Assembly: GCF_019112545.1 (NCBI RefSeq)
Contig: NW_025064889.1
Span: 350,217 to 414,216 of the forward strand
Source of the DNA: Guyanagaster necrorhizus
Taxonomy: Eukaryota > Basidiomycota > Agaricomycetes > Agaricales > Physalacriaceae
Length of the DNA stretch: 64,000 nt
Reading direction: 5' to 3'
Both the position numbers and the translations under genes were made by a program. The notes under the pieces were generated by a model that worked only from the letters and a program-made list of their open reading frames with translations, was not told where the DNA came from and made no database searches. The first letter of the stretch is position 1. Every line of letters starts with the position of its first letter. Shown piece after piece: positions 47,301 through 58,743 of this stretch.

Positions 47301-49289
47301 GCCTGAGTGACCTTTGATGTGATATTCTTTACGCGATGAACTTCGTCGACAAATAAGCACGTCCAGGCGAGTGTGTCGATGGCATCGATTTCCCTCCGAG
47401 CAAGGTCAAAGGAAGTGATGACTGCGTAAAACTAAGTGAGAAGAGCCTGCAAGGTAAGCTGAAGTAGGGCAAACTTACCAACGTCGAGACGGCCCTTCTT
47501 GAAGTCATCAAGGACAATGCGCCGATTTTCTCTGGTACCAATGTACAGACCCACCTCAAAGTATCCCCACTGTGGACAGTTTATGAGCACATGTTTGGCG
47601 ATAAAAATGGTACACATACAGTCTTCAACTCCCTGGCCCAATTTAGCACGAGAGATGTCGGCGCAATAATTATGCAAGTCGGCCAGGTCGCATCTGCAGC
47701 TGGCAATTCCCTACGCTTCTTCCAGGCAGAGCCATCTTGTAATCGTGAAACATGATCACGTCTTCGATACTTGTCTGTGACTACCCCATCCTTCCGCATA
47801 ATGGCAGCGAGGAATGATATGACTTGGATCGTTTTACCTGTTAACTGATGTAAGATGCCAGAAGGACCTAAGGAATAAAGAAATTTTACCCTACAAGTGT
47901 TGGTGAGAAAAGGCGTCAATAAGGAGATGGCAACGTACAAGACCCATGTCATCACCAAGTAGGCCACCTCTTCCTTCACTATACTGATGATAGAAAAACT
48001 TTATACCGTCACGCTGGTACTCCCGAAGGTATGTGTTGATGGAAGCAGGAACCTTTATTCCTTTAGCATCACCAAGGATCAATGGACCTAGGGGCCTCTG
48101 GCCAGGAGTTAGTGGAAAACCAGGGCGAGGTTTCAAATGCTTATACGGAGGATATCAACGGCCTAAATGTCAAGGTGAGGAGGTTATTGTTCTTACTGGG
48201 CTGATCATCATAGGCTCGTCATCCATGTCTGAGTCTTCTTCTGTCACTGAACCCTCTTCAGAGTCCGGGTCGTGGCCTGACTTTATTTCTGGTGTTTTTG
48301 AAGCCACGGGTGGAGCTGGAGGAACTTCGCTTTCGTCCTCTGTATCAGACTCTGTCACTGAATCATCTTCTGCCACCACAGCTATATAATCTGATTACTT
48401 TCAACAGGATGCATTCCAAATATAATGACGGACCTGGTGTTGGCTTCGATGTTGATGGCTGAGATGGAGGCACTGGTATTACATCTTCATCTGTATCTGA
48501 TTCTACACGATTGCACAATGAGGCAACAAGAGAGGTGCAAAGAAACAGACAGACCTGTAGCCGAGTCCTCCACCATCGGTTGCGGAGGTCTCTCAGGCTG
48601 TGTCTTTCGAGTAAATGCAATCATAGACGTTAGAATGACAGGTGCATCATCATCTAGTTCTTCTTGGTTTTCCTCCTCCTCCTCCTCATCTTCTTCTTCT
48701 CCTTCATCATCATCATCATCATCTCCTTCCTCCTCCTCCTCTTCGCCGTCGGTCTCATCCTCAGACGCAGAATGAAGGCCGAGCTCTTCAGTATCATCTA
48801 GAAAGAAAGATAGCATCAGCTATAGAACACACTGCGGAGCCGTGGTATTACTGAAGAACTCGAGTAATGGATTCTCGCCCTTCACGTCAGGTCGGTATCC
48901 TATGCCGCGTTATTTACGTGAACACCAACAGAGAATTGGCTAAACACACTTTTGTGAGCCGTTGGGACATTATAGTCATCATCTGAGTCGTGCTGTCGTT
49001 TCTTTCCTCTGGAACTCCCGGGGTGACTGGCTTGCTTAGTCCTCTTCTTCTTGGGCTCTTCAGAAATATATACTCCGGGATTGAAGTCCGGGTCAGAGTC
49101 GATTTCTTTATCAAGGATATTAAACTGAGTTAATATAGGAGCTCATTAGCATACCCAGCGGTACAGCAGCAGATGCTTTGTTACCTGTAGGAGTGTCAGC
49201 GGTGGAGAAGGCAGAGCAGAAACAGAAGATGCCTGACGTTTAGCGTATCCATATACCTTTACTTTTGTACTGACCATTGCTGAGGCCAT
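44385..49289 (-). CDS. SNF2-family ATPase, ERCC6L2-like (Rad26/CSB relative)
   Basis: A nuclear double-stranded-DNA translocase linked to DNA repair. The minus-strand ATG at 49289 gives [21 protein letters not shown] long acidic, Ser-rich N-terminus follows, with runs of Glu and Asp around 48655-48770. Helicase motifs: I GDDMGLGKT (split by an intron), Ia [91 protein letters not shown] before motif [31 protein letters not shown] and [20 protein letters not shown] are typical of the ERCC6L2 branch. The C-terminal [20 protein letters not shown] matches its HEBO-type tail. The stop is at 44385 after [20 protein letters not shown]. About 15-20 introns; exons between 46400 and 47300 are short, and their borders are partly uncertain. 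Confidence 0.88.
48655..48770 (-). repeat. Trinucleotide-rich acidic repeat in the SNF2 gene
   Basis: A run of cct/tcc/atc triplets on the plus strand (gag/gat on the coding strand) codes for an almost pure Glu/Asp tract in the N-terminus of the SNF2 protein. Such simple repeats vary in length between strains. Confidence 0.75.
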
Positions 49290-49675
49290 GATATCCGAAG
49301 ACAAGAAAGGAGGACTAACTGACGATAAATGTTAGCAGCAGGCGAACAGTACCGTGAGATCCGAGCTCCGACTCCGGAGCGTGTCAGTCACGTGATAAAA
49401 AATCTAATTAAGCCTGTCACGAATTTCGGAATTCACGAATCAGTCAGTGACATTGTCATATAGCTCTCAGAGGGGACTCATTCAGACTGTGAAATACTGG
49501 GACACATGGAGCAGGACAACATGCAAAAAGATTTTTTTAAAAAGTAAATATTTAATTGTCATTGGTGAACCACAGCCAGAGTGAAGTAATAGGAGATGTT
49601 GTATGGAGATGTAGCGCGTTGCTCTGACATGATTCCGCCGTCCACAAACGCGTCCATATTCCAGCTGCGCCACAC
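49290..49675. other. Spacer upstream of the SNF2 gene
   Basis: 386 bp containing the SNF2 promoter and the 3' end of the E2 gene transcript. I see no further gene. Confidence 0.4.
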
Positions 49676-50569
49676 TTAATCAAATGCCTCTTCAGCGCTT
49701 CGGCGTACCAGTCTTCGGACTTTCTTCTTGTAACCTGAGGTTGTGATCCAGTCAGCGCCATGCTATAGAGGGCGGCGACATAATCATACCTTCAGGATCG
49801 GTCCTGACTTCCTTCGCGGCATCAACGTTCGCGGGACTGTCAAGATTTGGTGTGTCAGAAGAAAGAAGAGAGATAACGCTAACAAGCTATAGAGCAGTAA
49901 GTCATGATAGAACCAGGAAGAGCCGGGAACGCATACGATAGTCTCGACGGTGTGAACAGGCATCCATCGTTCACCAGCGTCTTCATATCCATATTGATCC
50001 TCGCCTGGATTATGCTGATTGACTAGATGAGATGCGATGTTGGGTACGCAGAAGAGGATCTTACAAGGATAGAAATGCAGACGACTCCATCGGGATAGAC
50101 TGGATACGACGGTCGGCATAGTGGTAGTCTCACTGAACAGGTACTCACTGTTGGGATGCCACATGGGTGTCACAAAACGCATTTTGGGTGGTAGCAGAGG
50201 GTACTCAGAAGGAAACGTCAGCCGAGCCTTGAAGAAACCACCTTCGCTGAAGATACAGTCTATCAAATGTACAAAAAGAAGGAAGGAGACTATGCACTAG
50301 ATTGTGTCGGCAGGTCTGCATACGGTATTCAGAGATCAGCGAGAGGCGACAATGCCAACACGCACCCAATGATCATGATTTCCCATTCAAACATGTTATC
50401 ATCGTCGACTAGTCCTACATGTATATTTCAACTCTGGAAATTTACTCAGAGAACGGTGCCACTGACCAGCGGAGAAACCCTCTACAGGGTGCTTGGTGAG
50501 TTCGTTAAGCTGACGACGAAGAAGCAAGGTATTGGAGGCGTTCTGTGTCGGTGTAGAAGGCTTGGACAT
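49676..50569 (-). CDS. Ubiquitin-conjugating enzyme E2, UBE2G1/Ubc15 type
   Basis: Transfers ubiquitin from E1 to E3-bound targets. MSKPSTPTQNASNTLLLRRQ is followed by [80 protein letters not shown] (catalytic Cys in VCISIL), YEDAGERWMPVHTVETI and DTPNLDSPANVDAAKEV, ending RRLVRRSAEEAFD. The LLLRRQL start, the HNPGEDQYGYE acidic loop insertion and the SPANVDAAKE segment point to UBE2G1 rather than UBE2G2. The length is about 170 residues, normal for the family. Seven introns, all short. Introns in the Gly codon of SAG and in the Ile codon of HPNI sit at the same places as in the UBE2G2-like gene at 55251. Confidence 0.92.
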
Positions 50570-50875
50570 GGTGCAATATTGCGATCCGTCGCGATGAGAG
50601 AGGCAGATGCAAAGTGCTGTTTCAGAGGAAAGAAGAGTGAAAGATCAAGATGGAAACTCCGGGACCGTATCCGCGCCGAGTCCCAGATCACATGACATTT
50701 ATCGACGCGAAGCCGGCATCTGGGACACAGAAGACGACGGCGACGACGACCCCTATTAACGACTGCAGCGACCAAAGCTAGAGCGTGCTATAACGCACAT
50801 ACGGCTTGTCTTCTCGCTCCGTTTATCTTTTGAGGACAAGGATTGTTCTTTTCTCGTATCTGATTTTTTCGGGTC
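50570..50875. promoter_or_regulatory. Bidirectional promoter region, E2 / RPC2
   Basis: 306 bp separate the start codons of the head-to-head E2 (UBE2G1-like) and RNA polymerase III RPC2 genes. Both promoters must lie here or in the first exons. Runs of cgacgg occur at 50735-50755, but I assign no known element. Confidence 0.5.
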
Positions 50876-53800
50876 ATGGATATTCACGACGATGAAGAAG
50901 AGTGGGACCAGCTCAACCGGTCCAATTGGCGGGGCTTGGGACTTACGGATCCCATACGGAGCGTTGAGGTGCGTCCATCTACACTTCTTGCCCATTACGG
51001 TCCACCAAAGCTAACATGCAGGACAAATGGTTATTGTTGCCTGCTTTTCTCAAAGTGAAAGGTCTCGTAAAGCAGCACATCGATTCCTTCAATTACTTTG
51101 TTAACGTTGACATCAAAAATATTGTCAAGGCAAACAATAAAATTACTTCCGACGTCGACCCTCGCTTCTGGCTCAAGTTCACCGACATCAATGTCGGCTT
51201 TCCAGACCGAAATGAAGTCGAGGCCGTGGACAAGCGCGTCACTCCCCACGAATGTCGGTTACGCGACATCACATACAGCGCTCCTATTATGGTCACTATC
51301 CAGTACGTCCGTGGCAAAAACGTTATCCAACGCAACGTCAACATCGGTCGAATCCCCATCATGCTGAGAAGCAGCAAGTGTGTGCTCACTGGCCGATCAG
51401 AAGCCGAGCTTGCGCGCATGAAAGAGTGTCCGCTGGACCCTGGAGGATATTTTGTGGTCAAAGGAACCGAGAAAGTCATTTTGGTCCAAGAACAGCTCAG
51501 CAAAAATCGGATTATTGTAGAAACTGATCCTGTCAAAGGTGTTGTCCAGGCTTCCTGCACATCGTGAGTCCATGTTCATGTCCAGGCATCTCCTATAACT
51601 TTTCGGCGGAGTAAAGGTCTACACATGGTGGTCTCAAATCAAAAACATACGTCGCCACTAAAAAAGGTCGGATTTACCTTCGACATAACTCAATTCATGA
51701 AGATGTTCCCATTGCGATTGCCCTGAAAGCTCTCGGTGTCCAATCCGACAAGGAAATCCTTCTGTTGACTGCTGGTAACACAGAATCCTACAAAGCCGCA
51801 TTCTCCGCCAACCTAGAAGACGCCGCCAAGCTTGGCGTGTTCACCCGCCATCAGGCATTGGAGTATATTGGCAGCCGCGTCAAAATAAATCGGCGTGTGA
51901 TGGGGCCCCGTAGACCGGCATGGGAGGAGGCGTTGGAAGCTCTAGCCACGATTGTTTTGGCACATGTCCCAGTCAGTGGTCTCGACTTCAGAGCGAAAGC
52001 TATCTTCGTCGCCACCATGACCCGCCGTGTTTTGATGGCCATGGATGACGAGAAGATGGTAGATGATCGTGATTATGTGGGCAATAAGCGATTAGAATTG
52101 TACGTGATCACACGCTGCCTACTTGGTGATCTCGTAACTTGTTGCTAATAGATCACAGGGCGGGCCAGCTTCTCGCGCTTCTGTTCGAAGATCTGTTTAA
52201 AACGTACAATGCAAATCTTAAATCTGCTATCGACAAAGTCCTCAAGAAGCCTTCACGGACCAATGAATTTGACGCGTTTACTACCATGCAATTTCAAGGC
52301 GACCATCTCACTGCCGGCTTTGTTCGCGCGATATCTACCGGGAATTGGTCGCTGAAACGGTTCAAGATGGAGCGTGCTGGTGTGACCCATGTCCTCAGCC
52401 GGCTCAGCTTCATCTCTGCCCTAGGGATGATGACCCGCATCTCTTCGCAGTTTGAGAAGACTCGAAAAGTTAGTGGTCCTCGGGCGTTACAGCCAAGTCA
52501 ATGGGGCATGCTATGCCCAAGTGATACTCCCGAAGGCGAGGCTTGTGGTCTAGTCAAAAATCTGGCCTTGATGACCCACATCACCACCGATGTGGAAGAG
52601 GGGCCAATCGTCCGTCTCGCCTTTATGTTGGGAGTCGAAGGTGAGATCTCGAAATAGACTTCTCTGGCTTTGTCCGTCAATGCCTAATTGTTGTTCCCTC
52701 AGACATCACTCTGGCAACGGGTACAGAGATATACGGACCCCACACGTTCGTCGTCAATGTGAACGGAACTATTATCGGTCTGACTCGATATCCCGCTCGT
52801 TTCGTTGCACAGTTTCGGAAGCTGCGGCGCGCGAGGAGAATCAGCGAGTTTGTGAGCATTTATATTAATCATCACCACCGGGCTGTGCATATAGCAAGCG
52901 ATGGAGGTCGCATTTGTCGACCTCTGGTTATTGTCGAACATGGGCGTCCGCGGATTACGTCGGAGCATATCTCGGTAAAGAACTTGTCTTCTTCACTCGT
53001 GGTTTTTCCCAAGTCTGATCGCAACTTTCAGTATCTCAAGAAGGGTAAAGCCACCTTTGATGACTTTTTGCGCAAGGGGCTGGTTGAATACCTCGATGTC
53101 AATGAGGAAAACGACGCGTACATCGCACTTTACGAAGCCGACATCGTGCCTACGACGACTCATCTGGAAATCGAGCCATTTACACTGCTTGGCGCCGTTG
53201 CCGGGCTGATCCCCTATCCGCATCATAACCAATCGCCTCGGAATACCTATCAATGCGCTATGGGTAAACAAGCGATTGGTGCGATTGGTTACAATCAACT
53301 AAATCGAATCGACACACTGCTGTACCTATCTGTATATCCTCAACAGCCAATGGTCAAAACGAAAACTATCGAACTAGTCGGATATGATCGTCTTCCTGCA
53401 GGTCAAAATGCTACCCTGGCTGTCATGAGTTACTCCGGTTATGACATCGAGGACGCTCTCATCTTAAACAAGGTCACTGCGGATTAATTCGGTCAAAGCG
53501 CATATTACTGAACTTTTTTTACAGGCCAGTCTAGATCGTGGTTATGGCCGATGTCAAGTACTGAGAAAGAATGCGACTCTAATTCGAAAGTATCCTAACG
53601 GAACGTACGTGCTCCTCTGACGCATCATATCGCCGGGAATTTTATCATCCTTAACTCCTTATTTTTAGATTTGATCGGTTGGCCGATGCACCGCAGGACG
53701 AGACAGGGCAGACTGCCAAAAAGTATGATATCATTCAGCCGGACGGCCTTGCAGGTGTTGGGGAGCGTGTTGATCCGGGTGACGTCTACGTGAACAAACA

Positions 53801-55086
53801 GTCTCCGACGAATGCTACAGATAATACGTTCACAGGTCAAGCGGCCTCGGTGCCCTACAAGAACACACCGATGACATACAAGTCTCCCGTCGCGGGTAAT
53901 ATCGACAAAGTCATGATCAGTGACACAGAGAATGATCAGACCCTCATCAAAGTGTTGATCCGCCAGACGCGGAGGCCCGAACTGGGAGACAAGTTTTCGT
54001 CGAGGCATGGACAGAAAGGTGTCTGCGGGCTAATTGTGAACCAGGAAGATATGCCTTTCAATGACCAAGGGATCAATCCTGGTGAGCGACTGATTGGGAG
54101 TGGTGCAATAGAATGATACTCATCGCAGCTGCTTGACAGATACGATTATGAACCCTCACGGGTTCCCGTCGCGAATGACTGTTGGGAAGATGATCGAACT
54201 TCTTGCTGGGAAGGTAAAACTCATTGCTTGGTTAAGCGCTGTATCTTGATCGGTAACTAGGCGGGAACGTTGTGCGGGAAGCTCCAGTACGGAACTGCCT
54301 TTGGTGGCTCGAAGGTTTGTTTGGCTGCTGTGTCCCTCGGAAATGAATACTGAGTAATGATCCATAGGTAGAGGACATGAGCCGGATATTGATTGAGAAC
54401 GGATTCAGTTATGGTGGTAAGGATATGCTGACGAGCGGCATCACTGGAGAGCCAATGGAGGCGTATGTCTACTTTGGGCCCATTTACTACCAGGTAAGCA
54501 AGACTTTATCGATCGGAAGTACTGAGGCTCCGTACTGAGCCATATTACCAGAAACTCAGTGCGTCTTTCTATACTAAAGACTCGTGTTTGTGGATTTGAC
54601 GCACATCTAGAGCACATGGTGATGGACAAAATGCATGCCAGGGCGAGGTCTCGTAGTTCCTGAATAGCTCATCGATTGTTATTCACTTACCTTGGTCCCT
54701 TGTTACAGAGGCCCGAGAGCGACGCTGACCCGGCAACCCACAGAAGGAAGGTCTCGTGAAGGAGGGCTGCGCTTGGGGGAGATGGAGCGGGACTGTTTGA
54801 TAGGATATGGTGCAACGCAGCTTCTGCTCGAGCGTCTGATGATATCGTCGGACAAATTCGAGGTGAACGCCTGCCAGGAATGTGGGCTGATGGGGTACAA
54901 TGGCTGGTGCACGTACTGCAAGAGTTCCAAGAAGATGGCACAATTGACGATTCCGTATGCTGCGAAATTGCTATTCCAGGAGGTGAGCTACTGCGTCAGC
55001 GATGACGGTGCGAGGAGTCCACTGACGACCTCGAACAGTTGATGGCGATGAATGTGGTTCCTAGGCTGATCTTGGCTGATGCATGA
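50876..55086 (+). CDS. rpc2: RNA polymerase III second-largest subunit RPC2 (RPC128/RET1)
   Basis: Part of the catalytic core of the polymerase that makes tRNA and 5S r[21 protein letters not shown] starts the protein. An intron (about 50968-51021) leads to [20 protein letters not shown], then [51 protein letters not shown] and [18 protein letters not shown]. Later come [69 protein letters not shown] and [20 protein letters not shown]. The zinc site [19 protein letters not shown] is followed by [13 protein letters not shown]. The [10 protein letters not shown] and [12 protein letters not shown] forms are those of pol III, not RPB2 or RPA2. Introns are short; one exon is only 7 nt (54552-54558). 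The stop is at 55084-55086. Confidence 0.95.
54552..54558 (+). other. rpc2: 7-nt micro-exon of rpc2
   Basis: Exon AAACTCA lies between introns 54494-54551 and 54559-54610. It supplies two codons (Lys-Leu) plus one base of the next Lys codon, which restores the conserved peptide [19 protein letters not shown]. Skipping it would shift the frame. Confidence 0.75.
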
Positions 55087-55250
55087 GGCCCGGGCAGGGA
55101 AGATAATGTATTGTGTATTAATCCACTTGTAGTCTTACCATTGAATGCGTCATGTTATCTCGAGACGAAATTTGTCATTAGCGGTGCAGTGTTCTTTTAC
55201 TCGTGACCACCATCACCCATTATCCTGGGACTGCCTCCACGAATTGAAAG

Positions 55251-56172
55251 ATGAATGCAAGAGGCTCCAATAGTGCTACGGCCTTGCGCCGACTGATGAC
55301 GGAGTACAAGCAGCTCACCTCGGGAGGTAGGTAGTTCCTGTTCATTTCTGTGGCTGAATACCCAGTAAATCGACCTTGTTCCCTTTTTCAGGCTCGCCAG
55401 ATGGCATGTTCACGGCCGGTGTGTCCACGTTTCAGCGTTCTTTGCTATTTTCCGGTCGACATGTAACAGCGCGCATTAGGTCCCATATCTGAATCAGGTT
55501 GGACGGCACCACTTGGAGGCAACACCATGTTAATCAATTGCCTGTCCAGATTTCTTTACTTGGGAGGCTCTCATCGTGGGCCCGAAGGAGACGCCTTTTG
55601 TATGTCCCATGCTTTGCCCGCTGCGCAGCTCACAGATCTAGATGGGAATTCACAGGAAGGAGGAGTATTTTCTGCGAAACTGACGTTTGTAAGTCACTGG
55701 CACTTAGTCTTTTAGCAGTTTCAATTTAGCGCTCATTTCAGCCAACCGACTACCCCTTATCCCCTTTCAAAATGAAATTCGAACCTCCCTTGTTCCACCC
55801 TAATAGTGCGTTTGCTCTCCGTGGTCCGGCCGCTGTTAACCATTGATTGGTATATTCCAGTCTATCCAGATGGGAACGTGTGCATCTCGATCCTGCATAC
55901 CCCCGGCGATGACCCTACAATGTACGAACAAGCCTCAGAGCGATGGAGCCCGGTGCAGAGCATGGAAAAGGTCCTTCTTAGCGTTATCTCGATGCTAGCT
56001 GGTAAGTCTCGCATTACTCCCACTGCGTTAACCACAGCACCGATCGTCTCTCTTCAAAGAGCCAAACCTCGAGAGTGGCGCAAATATCGACTGCTGCAAG
56101 CTTTACCGAGACAATCGTCCCGAATACGAACGTCTCGTACGAGAATCCATCAGAGAACAACTAGGGGTGTAA
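55251..56172 (+). CDS. ubc7: Ubiquitin-conjugating enzyme E2, UBE2G2/Ubc7 type
   Basis: The E2 of ER-associated degradation in yeast and animals (Ubc7/UBE2G2). [20 protein letters not shown] is followed by [80 protein letters not shown] (catalytic Cys), [20 protein letters not shown] and [20 protein letters not shown], ending REQLGV. The ALRRLMTEY start and the [17 protein letters not shown] loop identify the UBE2G2 branch. The usual PPKM is PFKM here. Introns at TAG|P and HPN|I match those of the UBE2G1-like gene. It starts only 164 bp after the RPC2 stop in the same direction, and ends 161 bp from the convergent lactone oxidase gene. Confidence 0.93.
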
Positions 56173-56308
56173 TATTGCACAGTTTTGAAGGTGGTTCTTC
56201 GCCACGTAAAGCTACTATTCGTAATATGTGGTACTTTAGGAATTATAAAGGGCTGTACTTTGGGAATATGTCGAACAAAGGGGAAGAAACCAAGATCCAA
56301 GATCGATC

Positions 56309-56325
56309 CACACACACACACACAC
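56309..56325. repeat. CA dinucleotide repeat
   Basis: About 17 nt of alternating CA in the short spacer between the convergent ubc7-like and lactone oxidase stop codons. Confidence 0.9.
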
Positions 56326-56333
56326 CATCACCA

Positions 56334-58035
56334 TTACTGTCGCAATTTGAATATTCGCCCATCTGCTTGGCCATCGAAAAAGTGTCGTCGAATGTATTCG
56401 TTTCGGAATAGCCCGCAAGGGTCTACATCTTCGAGAACGCGAATAAAGTCGTCAAAGTGAGGATAGAGACTGCGCAACTTTTCTCGACGCAGTGAATGTG
56501 CCTTGGCCCAATGAGGCCTGCCGCCATGACGGGCTAGGATGGCTTCGAAACCATCAAAAAGCTTTTTATAAGGGACGTATAGTCCGTAGGGTCTGTATGC
56601 AATAAGTTAAGCAATGGGTCAGAGCCGATAGCGTCAGAACGCACTTGAACTGGACTATTCCAATCCAACACGTCTTTTGGCCCTGGCTGGGGCTCAGCCA
56701 GATATCGTCCGCGGCAGAAAAGCGAATCTCTATGGGAAAGTGGGGCCTCAACCCATTCGGATCGCCAAATTCCTGGCTCAACCAAGCATGTAATTCACGC
56801 AAACACTCTTGGCTTCTCGTGTACGGTATAGCCCACTCGGTTGTATATTGCAGGAACTGTACAGATAAACAATGAGAGAAGCGCTGAAAGGTAGAGACTG
56901 AGATAGACTCACGAGACAGTCCAGATTAAAAATACGATAACTGTCGTCGACCCGGACCGACTTTGACCCACTCAGCCAGCAAAAAAATAGCCCAGCGAAG
57001 TTGTTGATAGATGAGAAGAAACGGCCAAGGAATAGAATAAACTCCAACACGTAGAATCCCAGGAACACTTCCAAGAGCCAACTTCCCGCCGGCGTCTTGT
57101 CCTGAATTTTTTAAAAAAATAATAAAATATGATAGTTCAGGCATGGGACGGGCGACGGTCGGACAAAGCAAAGCGAACGTACCTCTTGTGTCCGATTCAT
57201 CAAGCCAACCCGTATCCGATCGGCTGCTGGGATCCAAGCGAGTCGCACATGCTCTGCGGCGTGCGCGATTTCATCCAGGTTTTGGATAACGTCTTGGAAA
57301 GGCTGAGTGATGGCAACCTCCTTGAGCCTAAATGCCGGTTCCACCTCCAACTCGACGTTCAGAATGAGACCCGTGGTACCCAGGCCGCATATGGATGCGA
57401 CAAATAGGTCGGGTCGCTCGTGCCGTGAGCACGTCACGTAGGTGCCATCGGCCAACAAAAGCTTGAGAGACATTACATGGGTCGAAATGACACCATATGT
57501 CACGCCAGAACCGTGTGTTGCAGTGGTTACGATACCGCCCACGGTCTGGTCAGAGATAGACCCGACGTTCATCATGGCAAGTCCGTGATTCGCCAGGTGT
57601 GCGTGTAATTCGTTGAGGGTTATCCCTGCTTGTACGGTAGCAGTACGTTTTTCGACATTGACCTACAGGGGGGGGAGGGGGGTAAGGGAAACCAGTTAGA
57701 AATTTGGAATAACCCCATCAGGATGAAAAACAAATAGATAACCTCACCGATAACACACGGTTAAGCTTTTGAGTGCGCAACATAAATTCCTTTGTGCAGG
57801 CAATATCGCTGGGGCTATGGCCTATTCCAGCGGCACGGACGACCTTGTTCTCGCGGCGGGCCAACTCGAGGATAAGTTCGCATTGGTATTCGCTCTCCGG
57901 CTCGAAGATGGCTAGAGGGGTGCAATGAAAGGTCTGGCCCCAGTTGCTGAATTTGCCGCGGGAGGAGGAAGGGGGGACAGTAATGGGTGCGAGGAGAGCA
58001 TAGAGGTGGTCCGGGGATAAGTTAGAGAGAGCCAT
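56334..58035 (-). CDS. alo1: D-arabinono-1,4-lactone oxidase
   Basis: The last enzyme of D-erythroascorbate synthesis in fungi, a FAD-linked oxidase of mitochondria. [20 protein letters not shown] is followed by [99 protein letters not shown] and [21 protein letters not shown]-terminal exons give [37 protein letters not shown], then [13 protein letters not shown] and [29 protein letters not shown] and ATHGSG are the family FAD-binding motifs, and the RPHWAK and FRNEY end is diagnostic. The introns are short. The 5' end is clear. Five or more introns occur between 56590 and 57730. Confidence 0.92.
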
Positions 58036-58743
58036 GAGAGGGCGAGAGGGCGACGAAACTATTTGCCATGGCTTTATAGGAATCGTGACCGTTGATGTGA
58101 TGACTACTCGATCGATTTTTATTGCGGGATCGGGAGAGGATATCTGGGAATGGCCGACCCATTTGCGGCATTGGCCGGATCCGACATCTCCAAAGCCTTA
58201 TGTGTCGGGCAAGCCGACAGGCAGGCACGCTCGATAAGCCAAGACATTAGAAACAAATAAAAAAAATTGCTTAAAAAGGGTGGATCAATAATAGCATAGG
58301 AGCCGCTTAACGAAGCCGAATGGGATGGACCCACAGCATGGACTGTGCTGTGTGCGACATCGGTTTGGCCCGGTGTGATCTGACTCTCACCCATTGCGCA
58401 ATATCATACGTGATCAAGGTACCTAGCCCCAATATCGACTACTTGTCAACATAAGCTCTCTTCGGAATATGTCTCCTCGTCCATGCGATGGCGACGGATG
58501 GATCAAAATCTCTCACCCCCCATCATATGACGCTTTTGCTTCAATCCGCGAAGCAGCAGGTTCGATGCCAGACGACACGACTCCGGGACAACGCGTTCCC
58601 GTGTACCATTCACCACAACATAGCTTGTTATATATACATCTGTCCATCAAAACAGAGCCTTCTCCTAATTCAGAAAGTCGAATGTAACCCTTCACACACA
58701 CACAAGTGTGAGCGCCACGATCTCCGGCCACAGTTAATCTCAC
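58036..58743. other. Spacer upstream of the lactone oxidase gene
   Basis: 708 bp holding the alo1 promoter and the 3' region of the Hsp70-like gene. Frames up to 115 codons overlap on the plus strand but have no motif. Confidence 0.4.

Noticed and set aside
50876..55086. Assignment as RPB2 (polymerase II) or RPA2 (polymerase I)
   Set aside because: The [10 protein letters not shown] and [16 protein letters not shown] segments and the short C-terminus fit polymerase III RPC2.
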